From: Streptomyces bikiniensis | Lineage (GTDB): Bacteria > Actinomycetota > Actinomycetes > Streptomycetales > Streptomycetaceae | Length of the DNA stretch: 60,295 nt | Assembly: GCA_000716465.1 (NCBI GenBank) | Contig: JNWL01000038.1 | Span: 1 to 60,295, forward strand | Reading direction: 5' to 3' | Shown here: piece by piece, positions 16,279-25,189 of the stretch | Numbering within the stretch: the first letter of the stretch is position 1 | Layout: each line of letters starts with the position of its first letter | Translations under genes and position numbers: made by a program | The notes under the pieces: model-generated | Database searches by the model: none | What the model saw: only the letters and a program-made list of their open reading frames with translations | Told to the model about the DNA's origin: nothing

Positions 16279-17514
16279 ATGCGGAAGATACTCATAGTCG
16301 GGGCCGGGCAGTCCGGCCTCCAGCTCGCCCTCGGACTGCAGTCGCGGGGGTACGAGGTCACCCTCATGTCGAACCGGACGGCGGACGAGATCCGCGCCGG
16401 CCGGGTCATGTCCACCCAGTGCATGTTCGACACCGCCCTCCAGCACGAGCGGGACCTCGGACTCAACTTCTGGGAGTCCCAGGCCCCCCGGATCGAGGGC
16501 CTCGGCGTCTCGGTCGCGGGACCCGACTCCTCCCGCCTGATCGACTGGGTCGGCAAGCTGGACGGCTACGCCCAGTCCGTCGACCAGCGGGTGAAGATGG
16601 CCGGCTGGATGGAGACCTTCGCCCAGCGCGGCGGCCAGCTCGTCATCCACGGCGCGGCGGTCGGGGACCTCGACTACTTCTCCCGCAACTACGACCTGGT
16701 GCTCGTCGCGGCGGGCAAGGGCGAGCTGGTCTCGATGTTCGAGCGGGACGCCTCGCGCTCCCCGTACGACGCGCCGCAGCGGGCGCTGGCCGTCGCGTAC
16801 GTCCACGGCCTGGGCCCGCGCCCCGAGCACCCGGAGTTCGACGCGGTCCGCTGCAACGTCGTGCCGGGGGTCGGCGAGCTGTTCGTCATGCCGACCCTCA
16901 CCACCGGGGGCCGCGCCGACATCCTCTTCTGGGAGGGGATCCCGGGCGGCCCGCTCGACGTCTTCAAGGGGGTCAAGGACCCCTCCGAGCACCTGGCGCT
17001 CACGCTGGAGCTGATGGAGCGCTTCACGCCGTGGGAGTACGCGCGGGCCACCAAGGTCGAACTGACCGACGCGGGCGGCACCCTCGCCGGCCGCTACGCC
17101 CCGACCGTCCGCAACCCGATCGGCCGCCTCCCCGGCGGCGGCCTGGTCCTCGGCGTCGCGGACGTCGTCGTCGCCAACGACCCGGTCACCGGCCAGGGCT
17201 CCAACTCGGCCTCCAAGTGCGCGGCGGCGTACCTCTCCTCGATCGTCGAACACGGCGAGGCGCCCTTCGACGAGGCCTGGATGAACGCCACCTTCGACCG
17301 CTACTGGCAGACGGCCCGGCACGTCACCAAGTGGACGAACGCGATGCTGGCCCCGCCCCCGGAGCACGTCCTGAACCTCCTCGGCGCCGCCGGCCGGCTC
17401 CAGCCCGCCGCCGACCGCTTCGCCAACGGCTTCAACGACCCCTCCGACTTCGAGAACTTCTTCTACGACCCGGAAAGGACGAACGCGTACCTGGCGTCCC
17501 TGACGCAGGGCTGA
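16279..17514 (+). CDS. StyA-like FAD-dependent monooxygenase linked to the conservon
   Basis: A 411-residue flavoprotein of the styrene/indole monooxygenase class. It has an N-terminal FAD-binding GAGQSGLQLALGLQSRGYEV, a conserved mid-region VLVAAGKGELVSMF, and the second flavin motif LVLGVADVVVANDPVTGQGSN. Such enzymes receive FADH2 from a separate reductase (StyB); no reductase gene is nearby. It begins 40 bp after cvnD on the same strand with CAGGAG before the ATG, so it is probably co-transcribed as a fifth conservon gene, a position held by a cytochrome P450 in some conservons. Confidence 0.9.
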   Translation: MRKILIVGAGQSGLQLALGLQSRGYEVTLMSNRTADEIRAGRVMSTQCMFDTALQHERDLGLNFWESQAPRIEGLGVSVAGPDSSRLIDWVGKLDGYAQSVDQRVKMAGWMETFAQRGGQLVIHGAAVGDLDYFSRNYDLVLVAAGKGELVSMFERDASRSPYDAPQRALAVAYVHGLGPRPEHPEFDAVRCNVVPGVGELFVMPTLTTGGRADILFWEGIPGGPLDVFKGVKDPSEHLALTLELMERFTPWEYARATKVELTDAGGTLAGRYAPTVRNPIGRLPGGGLVLGVADVVVANDPVTGQGSNSASKCAAAYLSSIVEHGEAPFDEAWMNATFDRYWQTARHVTKWTNAMLAPPPEHVLNLLGAAGRLQPAADRFANGFNDPSDFENFFYDPERTNAYLASLTQG

Positions 17515-17524
17515 CGAGGACGGG

Positions 17525-17570
17525 CGGGCCGCCGCCACGACCGCCGAAAACCGGTCGTGGCGGCGGCCCG
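17525..17570. terminator. strong terminator after the conservon operon
   Basis: A perfect stem of at least 18 bp (GGGCCGCCGCCACGACCG against its complement) closes on a small A-containing loop 11 bp after the monooxygenase stop. It marks the end of the conservon transcript. Confidence 0.9.
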
Positions 17571-17590
17571 TCCTGTTCGATCATGCGGGC

Positions 17591-18118
17591 ATGTCCCTGT
17601 TGAACACACTGGACCGCGTGGACGCGGACCTCGCCGCCGGGCGGGTGCCCGTGGCGCGGCAGCGGCTGCGCGGGCTCGTCTCGTCCTTTCCGCACGACCT
17701 GACCCTGCGCCGACGGCTCGCCGAGGTGTACCGGTTGTACGGGGACGCGGCGGAGGCGGGGCGCTGGATGTACCTCGAAGAGGACCGGCGGGAGGACGAG
17801 ACGGTCGCGTTCGAGGAGCGGTACGCGTCCCCCGCGCGGCGGATGAGGGCCCTCGCCTGGCGCGGGCCCGAGGCGCCGGCCGCCACCGCGTTCGCCCGGG
17901 AGCAGCTCGCGGCGGTGCGCGCCGCCCGCGCCGGGGAGCTGGGGCGGGCGGTCGACTGGGACGATCCCGCCTCGTACGAGGAGCGGGCGTACGACCACCC
18001 CGTGCCGGGGAGCGCCGGTTGGACGCTCAAGGGCGTGCTCGTGTGCGGGGGCTGCGCCGTGGGGGTCCTCCTCAACCTGGGGATCTGGGTGGTCGGCCTC
18101 GTCACGATCGCCGACTGA
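17591..18118 (+). CDS. DUF6584 family protein
   Basis: A 175-residue protein recognised as the DUF6584 type. A TPR-like start (TLDRVDADLAAGRVPVARQRL, then VYRLYGDAAEAGRWMYLEED) is followed by a charged region. A C-terminal hydrophobic segment at about residues 147-172 is likely a membrane anchor. GATCAT, six bases before the ATG, suggests a leaderless transcript. It ends five bases from the convergent NlpC/P60 gene. Function unknown. Confidence 0.82.
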   Translation: MSLLNTLDRVDADLAAGRVPVARQRLRGLVSSFPHDLTLRRRLAEVYRLYGDAAEAGRWMYLEEDRREDETVAFEERYASPARRMRALAWRGPEAPAATAFAREQLAAVRAARAGELGRAVDWDDPASYEERAYDHPVPGSAGWTLKGVLVCGGCAVGVLLNLGIWVVGLVTIAD

Positions 18119-18123
18119 GCGGC

Positions 18124-19398
18124 TCAGCCGCCGTCGAAGCCCTCGTCCCCGCCGTCCCCCGCGCCCTCCGGGAGGGCCGGTGGGGTGTACGAGGGCAGGG
18201 CCGTTCCGGTCGGGTCCGGGCGTACGGCTCCGAGCAGCGGGTTCGCCGCGACGGGGGAGACCTTCACCTTCGCGCCGGGGCGCGGGGCATGGACCACCAG
18301 GCCCTCGCCCAGGTAGAGCGCCACGTGCGTGGCGCCCGGGAAGTAGACCACCAGGTCCCCGGGGCGCAGTTCCGAGAGGGGAACCCGGGGGAGCGTCGCC
18401 CATTGTTCCTGGCTGGTGCGGGGGATCTCGCGGCCCGCCGCCGCCCACGCCCGCTGCGCAAGCCCCGAGCAGTCGTACGCCTCCGGGCCCTCGGCCCCCC
18501 ACTCGTACGGCTTGCCGATCTGCCCCACCGCGAACCGCAGGGCCTGTGCGCCCGCGCGGGACGGGGTGCGCGGGCCGTCCAGGACTCCGGAGTCCAGCAG
18601 TTCGCGCTGGGCGCCCGCCGTCTGCGTCCGCTCCAGTTCCGTGAGCCGGGTGAGCTGGGTCGGGGAGAGGCCGGCGAGCAGCTTCTCGACCTCCTTCAGT
18701 TTCGTCCGGACCTCGTCGCGCCGGACGCGCTGCTCGGCGGACAGGCGTCGCTGCCGGTCCAGGGCCTTGCGGGAGGCGGTCGCGAGGGCGTCGGCCCGGC
18801 GGGCGGCCGTTTCGAGCCGGGCGACGGCGCCGGCCCGGTCCCGGCCCGCCCGGGCCGCCAGCCGCTCCCGGTCCATCGCCGCCCGCGGATCCGGGGCGAA
18901 GAGCACGTCCAGGTACGAGGAGAGCTCCGACCTGCCCCGGTACTGCTCCCGGGCGATCCGCCCGGCCTCGGCGCGGCCCCGGTCGAGATCGGCCCGCGCG
19001 GCGGCGAGCCGGGCCGTGAGCTTCTGCGCGTCGGCGGTCTGGAGCCGCAGCTTCTCCTCGGCCGCGTTGTGGCGCTCGGTGGCCTCCTCGGCCTGCCGGT
19101 AGAGCGTGCGCAGGCGCGTGAGCAGGCCGGCGACGGAGGTCCCGCCGGGGGGTGCGAGGGCGGCGGCGTCGTCTTCGGGAGCCGGGACGGCAGGGGTGTC
19201 CGATGCGGGAGCGTCGGGGACCTCCGGGTCCACCGGGCCCACCGGTTCCCGCTCCGGGTCCGGACGGGCGATCGGGGCCTGGGGCGGAGGTTCCACCGGC
19301 GGGTCCGCCGGGTAGGCGCCCGCCGGGGGCGGGCCCGTGAGCACCGCGAGGGCGGCGAGCGCCCCCGCGCAGAGCGTGCGCAGCAGCCTTCGTGACAC
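18124..19398 (-). CDS. NlpC/P60 cell-wall endopeptidase with coiled coil
   Basis: A 424-residue exported peptidoglycan hydrolase. Start GTG 19398 is supported by GGAGGTGGTGAC just upstream. A signal peptide covers residues about 1-28 and a Pro-rich linker about 30-85. A long coiled coil lies at about 85-280, as in RipA/Rpf-interacting hydrolases. The C-terminal NlpC/P60 domain has catalytic Cys310 in YDCSGLAQRAW, His in ATHVALYLG, and a third polar position in VVHAPRPG. It would cut the D-Glu to diamino acid bond in stem peptides. No c-di-AMP riboswitch is visible upstream; the intergenic space is too short. Confidence 0.92.
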   Translation of the reverse strand: MSRRLLRTLCAGALAALAVLTGPPPAGAYPADPPVEPPPQAPIARPDPEREPVGPVDPEVPDAPASDTPAVPAPEDDAAALAPPGGTSVAGLLTRLRTLYRQAEEATERHNAAEEKLRLQTADAQKLTARLAAARADLDRGRAEAGRIAREQYRGRSELSSYLDVLFAPDPRAAMDRERLAARAGRDRAGAVARLETAARRADALATASRKALDRQRRLSAEQRVRRDEVRTKLKEVEKLLAGLSPTQLTRLTELERTQTAGAQRELLDSGVLDGPRTPSRAGAQALRFAVGQIGKPYEWGAEGPEAYDCSGLAQRAWAAAGREIPRTSQEQWATLPRVPLSELRPGDLVVYFPGATHVALYLGEGLVVHAPRPGAKVKVSPVAANPLLGAVRPDPTGTALPSYTPPALPEGAGDGGDEGFDGG

Positions 19399-19471
19399 GT
19401 CACCACCTCCACGGGGATGATGACGGTTCACTTCATGTGATCACCGTACGAACGGGGGCGCGTCCGGCGCC

Positions 19472-19534
19472 CTCACTCGTTCGGACTCACTCGTCCGGAC
19501 TCGTTCGGACTCGTTCGTTCGGACTCATTCGGTC
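19472..19534. repeat. 12-bp tandem repeat
   Basis: About five imperfect copies of CTCGTTCGGACT in tandem. They overlap the 3' end of the small hypothetical gene and lie upstream of the NlpC gene. No coding or regulatory meaning is evident. Confidence 0.75.
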
Positions 19535-19821
19535 GGGTCGGAGTCCCGGCGGCCCCCGCCCGGCTTCGACCACGGCCACCTCAGCTCGCGCCGCTCCCGT
19601 CCCCCGGGGGCGTACTCGTACACCCAGCCGCGCTGGAGCCCGAGCCGCTTCGTGTACCCGGCGGGCTCGCGCCGGTAGGCGTACACCCTCGGCGGGTTCC
19701 CGTCGTGCGCCGGGACCGGGACCTCGTACCACTTCGGCGGGTGGCCGGTCGGGCCGAGCAGGATCGGCAGGACCCGGCCGTCCAGGGGACCGCCGCGGAA
19801 GGGCGTGTTCTCGCTTCTCAC
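19525..19821 (-). CDS. small conserved-looking protein, unknown function
   Basis: A 98-residue soluble protein with a GGPLDGRVLPILLGPTGHPP motif, a KWYEVPVP strand and YAYRREPAGY, ending in a basic and acidic tail. I do not recognise a named family. Codon use and the lack of competing frames support a real gene. Its last codons run into the 12-bp tandem repeat, so the C-terminus may vary between strains. Confidence 0.65.
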   Translation of the reverse strand: MRSENTPFRGGPLDGRVLPILLGPTGHPPKWYEVPVPAHDGNPPRVYAYRREPAGYTKRLGLQRGWVYEYAPGGRERRELRWPWSKPGGGRRDSDPTE

Positions 19822-19846
19822 CCCTCCAGTCTCCCCCGCGCGCCGC

Positions 19847-20569
19847 TCACAGCAGGTGGGCGGCCTCGCTTACTACCGGGAGCAACCGGCGGGCCAGGTC
19901 CGCCACCGGCCCCTCGGACGTCTCCTGGGCGAGCAGCCGCCGGACGACCTCCGTCGTCTCCTCGTCGCCCGCCGCCGTCGCGGTCAGCAGGGCGACCAGA
20001 TGGTCCACCATCCAGTCGCGCAGCTCCGGCGCCGGGGGCCGCTTCCCCTCGCCCAGCCAGATGAGCGAGGCGGCCTCCACGGCCGCGATCCACGTCCGGA
20101 CCAGCATCCCGAGCCGGAGCCCCGGCCGCTCCACCCCCAGGTGGAGGAGGATCTGCTCGGCGGCGGCCCGCCGCACCTCGTCCACGATCGCGGTCGTCTG
20201 CGGGGTCTCCACGACGCTGCCGCCGCGCAGCAGCGCGCTGAACCCGGCGTCGTACTCGTCCACGAAGGCCAGGTAGCGGTCGAGCACCCGGCCGAGCCGT
20301 TCCGTGGGCGGCCCGGCGAGCGGCTCGGCGAAGCAGCGGTTCAGGGTGTCGGCGGAGGAGCGCAGGGCGGCCTCGTACAGCTGCTGCTTGCCGCCGGGGA
20401 AGTACCGGTAGACGAGGGGCCGCGAGACGCCGGCCGCCTCGGCGACGTCGTCCAGCGAGACGTCCTCGGGCGTCCGGTGGGCGAAGAGCCCCAGGGCCGC
20501 GTCGAGCAGCTGGCCGCGCCGCTCCTCGACGCTGAGCCTGCGGTAGGCGGGCGTGGCGGGACTCGTCAT
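19847..20569 (-). CDS. TetR family transcriptional repressor
   Basis: A 240-residue regulator. The N-terminal helix-turn-helix reads VSLDDVAEAAGVSRPLVYRYF at about residues 35-55. The rest is the all-helical ligand and dimer domain, with WLGEG near residue 185. ATG 20569 is chosen because the family domain starts 12 residues later. It is divergent from the diiron protein gene; a perfect 15-bp palindrome between them is the probable operator for both. Confidence 0.92.
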   Translation of the reverse strand: MTSPATPAYRRLSVEERRGQLLDAALGLFAHRTPEDVSLDDVAEAAGVSRPLVYRYFPGGKQQLYEAALRSSADTLNRCFAEPLAGPPTERLGRVLDRYLAFVDEYDAGFSALLRGGSVVETPQTTAIVDEVRRAAAEQILLHLGVERPGLRLGMLVRTWIAAVEAASLIWLGEGKRPPAPELRDWMVDHLVALLTATAAGDEETTEVVRRLLAQETSEGPVADLARRLLPVVSEAAHLL

Positions 20570-20720
20570 GCTCCGCAGCGTAACCGCGCGGCCTCCCGGC
20601 CGGGGGTGCGGTCCGCTTCCCGGGCGCACGGTCCGGCCTCCGGGGGGCGGACCGTGCGCGGGCCCGGTGAAGGGGAGCACGGCAGGGCGCCTCGCGCCCG
20701 CACCACTCCCGCGCGACTTA

Positions 20721-20735
20721 TTGACGGACCGTCAA
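20721..20735. promoter_or_regulatory. TetR-type operator palindrome
   Basis: TTGACGGACCGTCAA is a perfect palindrome around one central base. It lies in the divergent region 70 bp before the diiron gene start, and its first six bases also read as a -35 hexamer (TTGACG). Binding would block that promoter. The palindrome is seen; the regulator match is inferred from adjacency. Confidence 0.75.
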
Positions 20736-20804
20736 CAGCGTGTGAGCCTGCTGGGGTCGGACCGAAGCCGGTCGGTCGAAGAGGGCCGGGAGAAGGAGTC
20801 GTCC

Positions 20805-21923
20805 ATGTCGACGCACGACCTCTGCACGAACGCCCCCGGCGGAGCCGTCTGGGACGTGCCGGCCACCGGCGCCGCCCGCTTCTCCTGGGACTACGACGAC
20901 GGCCGCGACCGCCTCCTCGCCCTCTACCGGAAGGGCAAGGACAAGCAGTGGGACGGCGCCACCCGCATCGACTGGGACCTGGAGGTCGACCCGTACGACC
21001 CGCTCGGCACCCCGGACGAGGCCCTGGACCTCCACGGCACCCGCCACTGGGCCAAGCTGACCGGCAAGGACCGGGGCGAACTGCGCCGCCACTACTCCTC
21101 CTGGCAGTTCAGCCAGTTCCTCCACGGAGAGCAGGGCGCCATGATCTGCGCCGCCCGGATCGTCGAGTCCGTCCCCGACCTCGACGCCAAGTTCTACTCG
21201 GCCACCCAGACCATGGACGAGGCCCGGCACGCCGAGATCTACGGCCGCTTCCTCCACGAGAAGGTCGGGATGCTCTACCCGATCGACGACAACCTCAAGG
21301 GCCTCCTCGACGACACCCTGCGCGACTCCCGCTGGGACATGCCCTACCTGGGCATGCAGGTCCTCATCGAGGGCCTCGCCCTCGCCGCCTTCGGCATGAT
21401 CCGCGACACCACCGACAAGCCGCTGCCGAAGCAGATCCTCGCGTACGTGATGCAGGACGAGGCCCGGCACGTGGCCTTCGGCCGGATGGCCCTGCGCGAC
21501 CACTACCGGCAGCTCTCGGACGCCGAGCTCCGCGAGCGCGAGGAGTTCGTCATCGAGGGCTGCCACCTGATGCGCGACCGGCTGCGCGCCACCGATGTCC
21601 TGGTGAACTTCGGCGTCGCCCGCAAGGAGGCCGAGGAGCTGACCGAGCGCAGCGAGTTCCTGCGGCTCTTCCGCAAACTGCTCTTCAGCCGTATCGTCCC
21701 GTGCGTCAAGGACATCGGCCTGTGGGGACCGCGCCTCCAGAAGGCCTACCTGGACATGGGCGTCTTCGACCTCGGCGACTCCAACCTGGACCTGCTGATG
21801 GCCCAGGACGAGGAGGTCGCGGAACGGCTCGACGCGGAGCGCTTCGCGGCGGAGGAGCGGGACCGGGCGGCGGAGGTGGCGGCGGCGATCGAGGCGGGGA
21901 GCCGCGCGGCGGACCCGGAGTGA
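20805..21923 (+). CDS. ferritin-like diiron protein
   Basis: A 372-residue protein with two ferritin-like metal half-sites. The first is HGEQGAMICAARIVE with TMDEARHAEIYGRF, and the second is VLIEGLALAAF with MQDEARHVAFGRM. This ExnDEARH pattern is found in non-heme diiron oxygenases and acyl-ACP-desaturase-like proteins. The substrate is unknown. ATG 20805 follows AGAAGGAG. The C-terminal 30 residues are Glu/Ala-rich. It is probably repressed by the divergent TetR protein. Confidence 0.85.
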   Translation: MSTHDLCTNAPGGAVWDVPATGAARFSWDYDDGRDRLLALYRKGKDKQWDGATRIDWDLEVDPYDPLGTPDEALDLHGTRHWAKLTGKDRGELRRHYSSWQFSQFLHGEQGAMICAARIVESVPDLDAKFYSATQTMDEARHAEIYGRFLHEKVGMLYPIDDNLKGLLDDTLRDSRWDMPYLGMQVLIEGLALAAFGMIRDTTDKPLPKQILAYVMQDEARHVAFGRMALRDHYRQLSDAELREREEFVIEGCHLMRDRLRATDVLVNFGVARKEAEELTERSEFLRLFRKLLFSRIVPCVKDIGLWGPRLQKAYLDMGVFDLGDSNLDLLMAQDEEVAERLDAERFAAEERDRAAEVAAAIEAGSRAADPE

Positions 21924-21960
21924 CCCCGGCGCGGAGGCCTCCCGCGCGCAGGCCCGCGCC

Positions 21961-23436
21961 CTACCGCCTCCCCTCCGCCTCCAGCCGCAGCGCCTCCTCC
22001 ATCACCGCCTTCGCGATCGGCGCCGCGCTCCCGCCCCCGCTGATGTCCGTACGGGAGGCCTCCGCGTCCTCCACGACCACCGCCACCGCCACCGCCGGCC
22101 GGGCGGAGCCTTCGCCCTGCGCCCAGGCGATGAACCAGGCGTAGGGCGTACCGGTGTTGCCGAAGCCGTGCTGGGCGGTGCCGGTCTTGCCGCCGACCCG
22201 GGCCCCCGGGATCGCCGCGTTCCTCCCCGTCCCGTCCTCCACGGCCCGCACCATCAGCTCCTGGAGCCGGAGCGCCGTCGAGGGGTTCATCGCCTGCCGG
22301 TAGGCGCGGCGGGCGGTCCGCTCCACGGTCGCGCCGCCGGAGGTCGTCGTGCGGTCCACCAGGTGCGGACGGGCGATCTCGCCGTTGTTGGCGACCGCCG
22401 CCGCCACCATCGCCATCTGCAGCGGGGTCGCCGTCGTGTCGAACTGCCCGATCGAGGAGAGCGCCAGCTGGTCCGGGCTCATCTCCCGGTCGAAGGTGGA
22501 CCTCGCCACCCACGACGGCACCCGAAGCGCCGTGTCGTTGAAGCCGAACCGCTCCACCGCGTCGACCATCCCCGTCAGGCCCACCTCCACCCCGAGCCCG
22601 GCCATCACCGTGTTGCACGACCACTGGAGGGCGTACGCGAGGGACGCGTCGCCGCAGCCCTCCGCCTCGTTCGGCAGCACCTGCCGGGTGCCCGGCAGCA
22701 CGAACGGGTCCGGGGTGTCCGTCGGCGCGTCCACGTCCCGCACCACGCCCGCGTCCAGGGCCGCCGCCGCCGTCACGATCTTGAACGTGGAGCCCGGCGG
22801 GTACGTCTGCCGCAGCGCCCGGTTCAGCATCGGCCGGCCCGGCGCGGAGTTCAGCCGCTCCCAGGCCTCCCTGACCCCCGGGCCCGTCCCGGAGAGCACC
22901 CCCGGGTCGTACGAGGGCGAGCTGACGAGCGCCAGGATCCGGCCGGTGGCCGGCTCGACCGCCACCATCGCGCCCCGCTTCCCGGCGAGCCCCCGGAAGG
23001 CGGTCTCCTGCATCGAGGCCCTGATCGTGGTGACCACGTCGCCGCCGGGCTCCCGGCCCCGGGTGAGGCCGTTCAGGAGCGGCAGCGGCGCCAGCATCGG
23101 CTCCGTGCCCGCCAGGACCGCGTCCTCGGCGTCCTCGACCAGCGTCGTGCCGTAGGTCTGGGAGGCGTGGCCGGTCAGCGGCGCGTACAGCGGCCCCTGG
23201 CGGTAGGTCCGCTCCCAGCGGAGCTGCTGCCCGCTGTCCCGGGAGCCCGTCACCGGCTTCCCGTCGACCAGGATCTCGCCGCGCGGCTGCGCGTACCGGC
23301 CGATCGCGATCCGCCGGTTGGCCGGGTCGTCGTTCAGCGGCCCGGCCTCGACCACCATCACGCGGCCCGCGTTCACGATCAGCGCGGCCAGGAGGAGGAG
23401 GCAGAGCGCGGCGGCGCGCCGGATGTAGCGGATCAC
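21961..23436 (-). CDS. class B penicillin-binding protein (PBP2/FtsI type)
   Basis: A 491-residue bitopic membrane transpeptidase. One N-terminal membrane helix (about residues 8-28) is followed by a dimerisation domain. The transpeptidase domain has active-site Ser216 in STFK, SCN at 273-275 and KTG at 417-419. It crosslinks peptidoglycan and usually works with a SEDS glycosyltransferase, here the FtsW/RodA-like gene immediately upstream on the same strand. Streptomyces carries several such pairs besides the division pair. Confidence 0.95.
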   Translation of the reverse strand: MIRYIRRAAALCLLLLAALIVNAGRVMVVEAGPLNDDPANRRIAIGRYAQPRGEILVDGKPVTGSRDSGQQLRWERTYRQGPLYAPLTGHASQTYGTTLVEDAEDAVLAGTEPMLAPLPLLNGLTRGREPGGDVVTTIRASMQETAFRGLAGKRGAMVAVEPATGRILALVSSPSYDPGVLSGTGPGVREAWERLNSAPGRPMLNRALRQTYPPGSTFKIVTAAAALDAGVVRDVDAPTDTPDPFVLPGTRQVLPNEAEGCGDASLAYALQWSCNTVMAGLGVEVGLTGMVDAVERFGFNDTALRVPSWVARSTFDREMSPDQLALSSIGQFDTTATPLQMAMVAAAVANNGEIARPHLVDRTTTSGGATVERTARRAYRQAMNPSTALRLQELMVRAVEDGTGRNAAIPGARVGGKTGTAQHGFGNTGTPYAWFIAWAQGEGSARPAVAVAVVVEDAEASRTDISGGGSAAPIAKAVMEEALRLEAEGRR

Positions 23437-23545
23437 GGGGCGGCTCCGGGGGCGGGCCGGAGCGGGGGTACGGCTCCGGGAACGGGCGTGCGTACGGTCG
23501 CGCGCCCGTCCGCCCGTCCGGCCGTCCGTCCGGCCGTGCGCCCGG

Positions 23546-24925
23546 TCACGCGGCCCCCTCCTTGACCCGTTCGGGCTCCCCGGTGTCGGCGGGCTCCGGG
23601 CGCGGCGCGCGCGCCGAGTCGCTGACCCGGACGAGGAGGGCGACGATCACCCAGTTGGTCACCACCGACGAACCTCCCTGCGCCAGGAACGGCATCGCCA
23701 TGCCGGTCAGCGGGATGAGGCCCATCACCCCGCCCGCGATCACGAAGACCTGGAGGGCCACGATCGAGGCGAGCCCGATCGCGAGGAGCCGCCCGAAGGG
23801 GTCGCGCAGCAGCAGGCCGGCGCGGTAGCCGCGGCCGACGAACAGCGCGTACAGCAGGAAGAGCGCGGTCAGGCCGACGAGCCCCAGCTCCTCGCCGGCC
23901 GTCGCCAGGATGAAGTCGGACTTGGCGGCGAAGCCGATGAGCACGGAGTGGCCGAGGCCGAGCCCCGTGCCGAGCATCCCGCCCGCCGCGAAGGAGAACA
24001 GGGACTGGGCGAGCTGCCCCGGTCCCTCGCCCGCCCGGATCGAGGCGAAGGGGTCGAGCCAGTCCTGCACCCGGCCGTGGACGTGCGGTTCGAGCGAGCC
24101 GACCAGGAAGGCGCCGGCGGAGGCGAGCACCAGGCCGACCGCGATCCAGCCGGTCCGGCCGGTCGCCACGTACAGCATGATCACGAAGAGGCCGAAGAAG
24201 AGCAGCGAGGTGCCGAGGTCCCGTTCCAGGACGAGGACGCCGACGCTCAGCAGCCAGATCGCCACGACGGGCCCGAGGACCCGCCCCGAGGGGAACTGGA
24301 ACCTCCAGATCCGGCGGCCGGTGTACACGAGCGCGTTGAGGTTGGCGGAGAGGTACGCGGCGAAGAAGACCGCGAGCAGGATCTTGGCGAACTCGCCGGG
24401 CTGGAAGGAGAGCCCGCCGAGCCGGATCCAGATCCTGGCGCCGTTGACGGCGGGGAAGAAGACCGGCAGGAGCATCAGGGCGAGGGCGGCGGCGACGGAG
24501 ACGTACGCGTATCCCTGGAGCGTGCGGTGGTCGCGCAGCAGCAGCACCACCAGGATGAAGAGCGTCACCCCGAGCGCCGACCAGACCAGCTGGGTGGTCG
24601 CCGCCCGGTCGTACGGCGTCTCCAGGTCGAGCCGGTGGATCAGGGTCAGGCCGAGGCCGTTGAGCAGGACCGCGATCGGCAGCAGCAGCGGATCGGCGTA
24701 CGGGGCGCCGAAGCGGACCGCGAGGTGGGCGATGAGCGCGAGCAGGCCGAGCCCGGCCCCGTAACGGGCGGCGTCCGGCGGCACGGCGCCGGCGCGGGCG
24801 AGGCCGACCGCGGCGTAGCCGTAGACGGAGATGAGGACGGCGCAGACGAGGAGGGAGAGTTCCACGCCGCGGCGCTTCGGGACGCGGACCCCGGGCGGGG
24901 GCGCGTCCGTTCGCGGTGCGGTCAT
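23546..24925 (-). CDS. SEDS family FtsW/RodA-like lipid II polymerase
   Basis: A 459-residue polytopic membrane protein with about ten to twelve hydrophobic segments. SEDS landmarks are GARIWIRLGGLSFQPGEFAK and YLVGSLEPHVHGRVQDWLDP-like loops, the end motif PFLAQGGSSVVTNW, and VIAGGVMGLIPLTGMAMP. It would polymerise glycan strands for the adjacent class B PBP, probably in one operon (gap about 110 bp containing CCGTCCG repeats). ATG 24925 is the family start. Confidence 0.94.
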   Translation of the reverse strand: MTAPRTDAPPPGVRVPKRRGVELSLLVCAVLISVYGYAAVGLARAGAVPPDAARYGAGLGLLALIAHLAVRFGAPYADPLLLPIAVLLNGLGLTLIHRLDLETPYDRAATTQLVWSALGVTLFILVVLLLRDHRTLQGYAYVSVAAALALMLLPVFFPAVNGARIWIRLGGLSFQPGEFAKILLAVFFAAYLSANLNALVYTGRRIWRFQFPSGRVLGPVVAIWLLSVGVLVLERDLGTSLLFFGLFVIMLYVATGRTGWIAVGLVLASAGAFLVGSLEPHVHGRVQDWLDPFASIRAGEGPGQLAQSLFSFAAGGMLGTGLGLGHSVLIGFAAKSDFILATAGEELGLVGLTALFLLYALFVGRGYRAGLLLRDPFGRLLAIGLASIVALQVFVIAGGVMGLIPLTGMAMPFLAQGGSSVVTNWVIVALLVRVSDSARAPRPEPADTGEPERVKEGAA

Positions 24926-25189
24926 GGCCGCAACGTAGCAAGCGGTATGCGCTATGTCCCTTTTGCGTGACGGTGTGCCGCCGTGCTCCTGCCCCGGCCC
25001 TTTGGGTGGCCTCGGGTATCCCTGGCGTCCTCGGGTGCCTCGGGGCGTCCTTCGTGTACCCCCGGATGCCCCTGGACGCCGTCGGGACGCCCCCGGGCGT
25101 TTCCGGGCGCGGGCGTCCCGGACGCCTCTCGGGCCTTCCCCGATGCCCTCGGGCCCAATGCCCCCTGGACCCGAGGGCATCGGGCGTCC
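24926..25189. other. intergenic region with degenerate GGCGTCC/GGGTACCC repeats
   Basis: About 260 bp between two same-strand genes. It contains many short degenerate direct repeats related to CTGGACGCCCTCGGG, particularly at 25000-25190. No gene or clear terminator is seen. It looks like expanded low-complexity DNA. Confidence 0.5.

Noticed and set aside
19399..19524. c-di-AMP (ydaO) riboswitch before the NlpC/P60 gene
   Set aside because: Streptomyces wall hydrolase genes often have one, but this gap is about 125 bp, partly a 12-bp tandem repeat, with no ydaO core motifs.
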